NCBI GenBank assembly: GCA_021787505.1
Contig: JAJYLU010000061.1
Span: 1 to 8,126 of the forward strand
Source: Nitrospirota bacterium
Lineage (GTDB): Bacteria; Nitrospirota; Thermodesulfovibrionia; Thermodesulfovibrionales; UBA6898
Direction: 5' to 3'
Length of the DNA: 8,126 nt
Positions within the stretch are counted from its first letter, which is position 1; the number at the start of each line of letters is the position of its first letter. The translations under genes were made by a program, and so were the position numbers. Of the stretch, positions 5,844 to 8,126 are shown one piece after another. Below the pieces are notes generated by a model. The model was not told the DNA's origin. It was given only the letters and a program-made list of their open reading frames with translations, and searched no databases.

Positions 5844-6515
5844 ATGCACGGCAGACAGAAACAGCGGGTCCTTCTGCAAAAGCCTGTCAAGATTAACGGG
5901 AACATGGATGCGATCTGCTTCGATCTCAACGAAGAGGGGATGTATATCCAGACGGAAGCCAAGTTCGCCGCGAGCAGTGTGGTGAATGTCGACTTCGAGA
6001 TCGACGGCAGGGCGATCAAGGTGAAGGCGTCGGTACGCCACCTCGATGAGGGGTTCGGCTTCGGCGTGAAGTTTATCAACCTGCCGCCGCAGGACAAGAT
6101 TGCCATAAAAGAAGCGCTTCACCTCAGCGGGCAACTCTCCCAGGACCTGCCGACGGTCCTTATCGTGGACGGCAACGATCAGTCCAGAGCGATATATAAT
6201 TACACTTTCCAACAGGAAGGCTTCAGGGTAGTCGAAACGCGGAACGGCAACGACGCATTCAAGATACTTCAGCAGACAAGACCGGATTTCGTAGTCATCG
6301 ATAATAAAATAGAGGGTATCAACGCCTTCAAGATCCTTCAGTTCATGCAGACCCGGGATGATTTGAAGGAAATCCCCGCCATCATGCTTACCACAAGGTT
6401 TGTGGCCAACGAGGCCGACAAGACGCTATCGCTTGGGGTAAAAGAGTATCTCGTGAAGTCATCTACTTCGCCGAAGGTATTGATCGATAAAGTCCGGAGT
6501 ATCCTGGGCGCGTAA
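5844..6515 (+). CDS. PilZ domain - receiver domain fusion protein
   Basis: Cytoplasmic two-domain signalling protein of 223 residues. An N-terminal PilZ domain (about 1-95) has the c-di-GMP-binding RxxxR as RQKQR at 4-8. The second motif, normally (D/N)xSxxG, reads DLNEEG at 27-32, so the serine is replaced by asparagine. A C-terminal receiver domain (about 103-222) has the phospho-acceptor Asp153 in VVIDNK, Thr183 and Lys205. The usual acidic pair is half lost: VDGND at 108-112 has Gly110 where the second Asp is expected. There is no output domain, so it probably acts by protein contact, perhaps linking phosphorelay and c-di-GMP signals in motility or surface behaviour. No histidine kinase is in view. 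The ATG at 5844 keeps the RxxxR motif; the next Met (21) would remove it. The start has no ribosome site, and a good promoter ends just upstream. Confidence 0.88.
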   Translation: MHGRQKQRVLLQKPVKINGNMDAICFDLNEEGMYIQTEAKFAASSVVNVDFEIDGRAIKVKASVRHLDEGFGFGVKFINLPPQDKIAIKEALHLSGQLSQDLPTVLIVDGNDQSRAIYNYTFQQEGFRVVETRNGNDAFKILQQTRPDFVVIDNKIEGINAFKILQFMQTRDDLKEIPAIMLTTRFVANEADKTLSLGVKEYLVKSSTSPKVLIDKVRSILGA

Positions 6516-6569
6516 GTCCCCCGGTTCGTCCGCCTTTGTCCTCAGCAGGGAACTCCGAAAAAATGCGAC

Positions 6570-8126
6570 CTACTTCGAAAGATGTCCGGCGTTTTCGACC
6601 ATAAGCTTCGTCACTGCCTGTACAAGGCGCGATGGGTCTTCCAGCTTCGATCCCTCCAGCAAAACAGCCTCACCATAAAGAAGTTCGCTGTATTCCTTCA
6701 GGATCGGGAGTCCGCGGTCTCTTTCGGCGATGGCCCTCATCGCCTCAATCAACGGATGTGCAGGGTTAATTTCCAGTATCCTCTGCGTCCGGGGCACTTC
6801 CTGGCCCATCGCCTGGAGGATCTTCTCCATCTTGGGATCGAGCCCCCCCTCCTCCCCCACAAGACAGCAGGCCGAATCTTTCAGCCTTCCCGAAAGTCTC
6901 ACCTCTTTCACCCTGTCGCCCAGCTCTTCCCTGATAAGCTTCAGGAGCCCCTCGAACTTTTCCCTGGCTTCTTCCTTGCCTGAGGCGCCGGTCTTATCGA
7001 GGCTCACGTCGCCTTTCGTGACAGACTTCACTTTTTTTCCTTTATACTCGAAGAGCCCGCCCATGATAATATCATCGATCTCGTCGAGCATGATAAGCAC
7101 CTCATATCCTTTGTCCCTGAATGCCTCTATGTACGGAGATCTCAGCGCCTCCTCATAAGTCGTCGCCGCAAGGTAGTAGATGTCGTCCTGGCCGGCCGGC
7201 ATCCCGCCCAGATAATCCTGAAATGTCGTAAATGCACCGGGGCCGGTCTTCGTCGACGGGAAGAGGAGGAGGTCGGCGATCTGTTCCCTCCTCGAAAAGT
7301 CGTAGTGGATGCCCTCTTTCAGGACCCTGCCGAACTCCTTGTAAAATGCGACGTATTTCTCAAACTCGTTCTTTTTCATGTCCGCCAGTGTGTCGAGCAC
7401 CTTCCTGACGATGTTCTTCCTGATAATTTCTATCTGCCGGTTGTTCTGCAGCATTTCTCTAGATACGTTAAGAGGCAGGTCGGACGAATCTACGACCCCC
7501 TTGATAAACCTCAGGTACTCGGGGATCAACTGCTCGCAGTGGTCCATGATCTGCACCCTTTTGACGTAAAGCGCAGGCCCGACCTTGAAATCTCTGTTGA
7601 GTATCCCAAGGGGCGACTTGGCCGGTATGAAAAGCAAGGCGACAAATTCAGAGGTGCCCTCGGCACGGTAATGGATCACCTCTGCGGGATCCCCGAAGTC
7701 ATGAGAGACGTGCCGGTAGAACTCGTGGTAGTCGCTTTCCGACACCGCGGCCTTGTCCTTCAGCCAGATGGCTTTCCCCGCGTTCACCGTTTCCTGTTCC
7801 CGGACCTTTGCCTGTCCCTCTTTTTCGTCCTTCCTCTCGCGCTCTACTTCCATGACGATCGGATATTCGATATAATCCGAGTATTTTTTTATGATCGAGC
7901 GCAGTTCCCATTCGTCGAGATACTTCTTTTCCTCATCTTTTACATGCAAGACTATGTCAGTACCCACAGTATCTTTTTCGGATTCTTCCACCGTAAACGA
8001 GCCGTCCGCGGTCGATTCCCATACTGCGGCCTTTGACCCGCCGCCCGCTTTTTTCGTGCGGACAGTCACCTTGTCAGCCACCATGAATGCGGAGTAAAAA
8101 CCGACGCCGAACTGGCCGATCAGCTC
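6570..8126 (-). CDS. htpG: Molecular chaperone HtpG (bacterial Hsp90), 5' end cut by window
   Basis: ATP-dependent cytosolic chaperone. The visible 518 residues run from inside the ATPase domain to the natural stop; roughly the first 100 residues lie beyond the right edge. The first visible residues, LIGQFGVGFYSAFMVAD, are the ATP-lid region, and the frame continues to base 8126, so the ATG at 8084 is internal rather than the start. The middle domain holds EGTSEFVALLFIPAKSP and SSDLPLNVSREMLQNN, both family signatures. The C-terminal dimerisation part contains RLKDSACCLVGEEGGLDPKM and INPAHPLIEAM. A lysine- and glutamate-rich charged linker is visible at about residues 98-115. HtpG refolds or remodels clients with DnaK in other bacteria. 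It is convergent with the PilZ-receiver gene, with 54 bp between stops and no clear terminator. Regulation cannot be judged because the promoter is outside the window. Confidence 0.97.
   Translation of the reverse strand, partial: ELIGQFGVGFYSAFMVADKVTVRTKKAGGGSKAAVWESTADGSFTVEESEKDTVGTDIVLHVKDEEKKYLDEWELRSIIKKYSDYIEYPIVMEVERERKDEKEGQAKVREQETVNAGKAIWLKDKAAVSESDYHEFYRHVSHDFGDPAEVIHYRAEGTSEFVALLFIPAKSPLGILNRDFKVGPALYVKRVQIMDHCEQLIPEYLRFIKGVVDSSDLPLNVSREMLQNNRQIEIIRKNIVRKVLDTLADMKKNEFEKYVAFYKEFGRVLKEGIHYDFSRREQIADLLLFPSTKTGPGAFTTFQDYLGGMPAGQDDIYYLAATTYEEALRSPYIEAFRDKGYEVLIMLDEIDDIIMGGLFEYKGKKVKSVTKGDVSLDKTGASGKEEAREKFEGLLKLIREELGDRVKEVRLSGRLKDSACCLVGEEGGLDPKMEKILQAMGQEVPRTQRILEINPAHPLIEAMRAIAERDRGLPILKEYSELLYGEAVLLEGSKLEDPSRLVQAVTKLMVENAGHLSK

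Noticed and set aside
6516..6569. Bidirectional terminator between the PilZ-receiver gene and htpG
   Set aside because: AGTCCCC and GGGAACT give only an imperfect 7-bp pair on one strand with a long loop and no T-run after it. The T-run on the minus strand lies before, not after, this stem.
7305..8036. Plus-strand open frame of 243 codons opposite htpG
   Set aside because: It mirrors a highly conserved Hsp90 coding region. The predicted protein is low-information and no start signal is seen.

Overview
The window is gene-dense and moderately GC-rich. It reads as bacterial chromosome from a Gram-negative-type, probably anaerobic or respiratory organism. The evidence is a periplasmic 13-haem c-type cytochrome made beside a membrane cytochrome b, a membrane M56 metallopeptidase, and a PilZ-receiver protein. 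Multihaem cytochromes of this kind are common in Desulfobacterota (Geobacter-like and sulfate-reducing lineages) and Nitrospirota. I favour one of these two groups, but nothing here fixes the taxon.

Left block (1-2387, minus strand). Transcription runs right to left through a 124-aa membrane protein (start 2270), a signal-peptide-bearing 13-haem cytochrome c with a C-terminal membrane anchor (start 1831), and a cytochrome b of the formate-dehydrogenase-gamma type (start 429, cut by the left edge). The cytochrome pair looks like a membrane quinol/cytochrome c electron-transfer module. Its leader contains a nested inverted repeat whose proximal arm runs into the ribosome binding site of the first gene.

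Second minus-strand block (2376-about 3914). An M56 (BlaR1-type) membrane metallopeptidase is followed after 15 bp by a membrane-anchored periplasmic protein resembling DUF4367. No BlaI-like repressor or sigma factor is visible beside them. The pair may sense or process something at the envelope.

Plus-strand block (4033-6515). A HI0933/BaiN-type flavoprotein overlaps by 8 bp a Maf nucleotide pyrophosphatase. Next is a single gene fusing an N-terminal PilZ domain to a C-terminal receiver domain. The flavoprotein and the PilZ-receiver gene both lack a usable Shine-Dalgarno sequence and have promoter-like hexamers almost against the start codon, so both may be read from leaderless or near-leaderless mRNAs.

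Right block (6570-8126, minus strand). This is most of htpG (bacterial Hsp90), convergent with the PilZ-receiver gene and cut by the right edge before its N-terminus. There is no RNA gene, CRISPR array, insertion sequence or phage gene that I can support, and no gene-free stretch longer than 300 bases. The most interesting parts are the cytochrome module with its structured leader, the sensor-less M56 pair, and the PilZ-receiver fusion with its candidate leaderless start.
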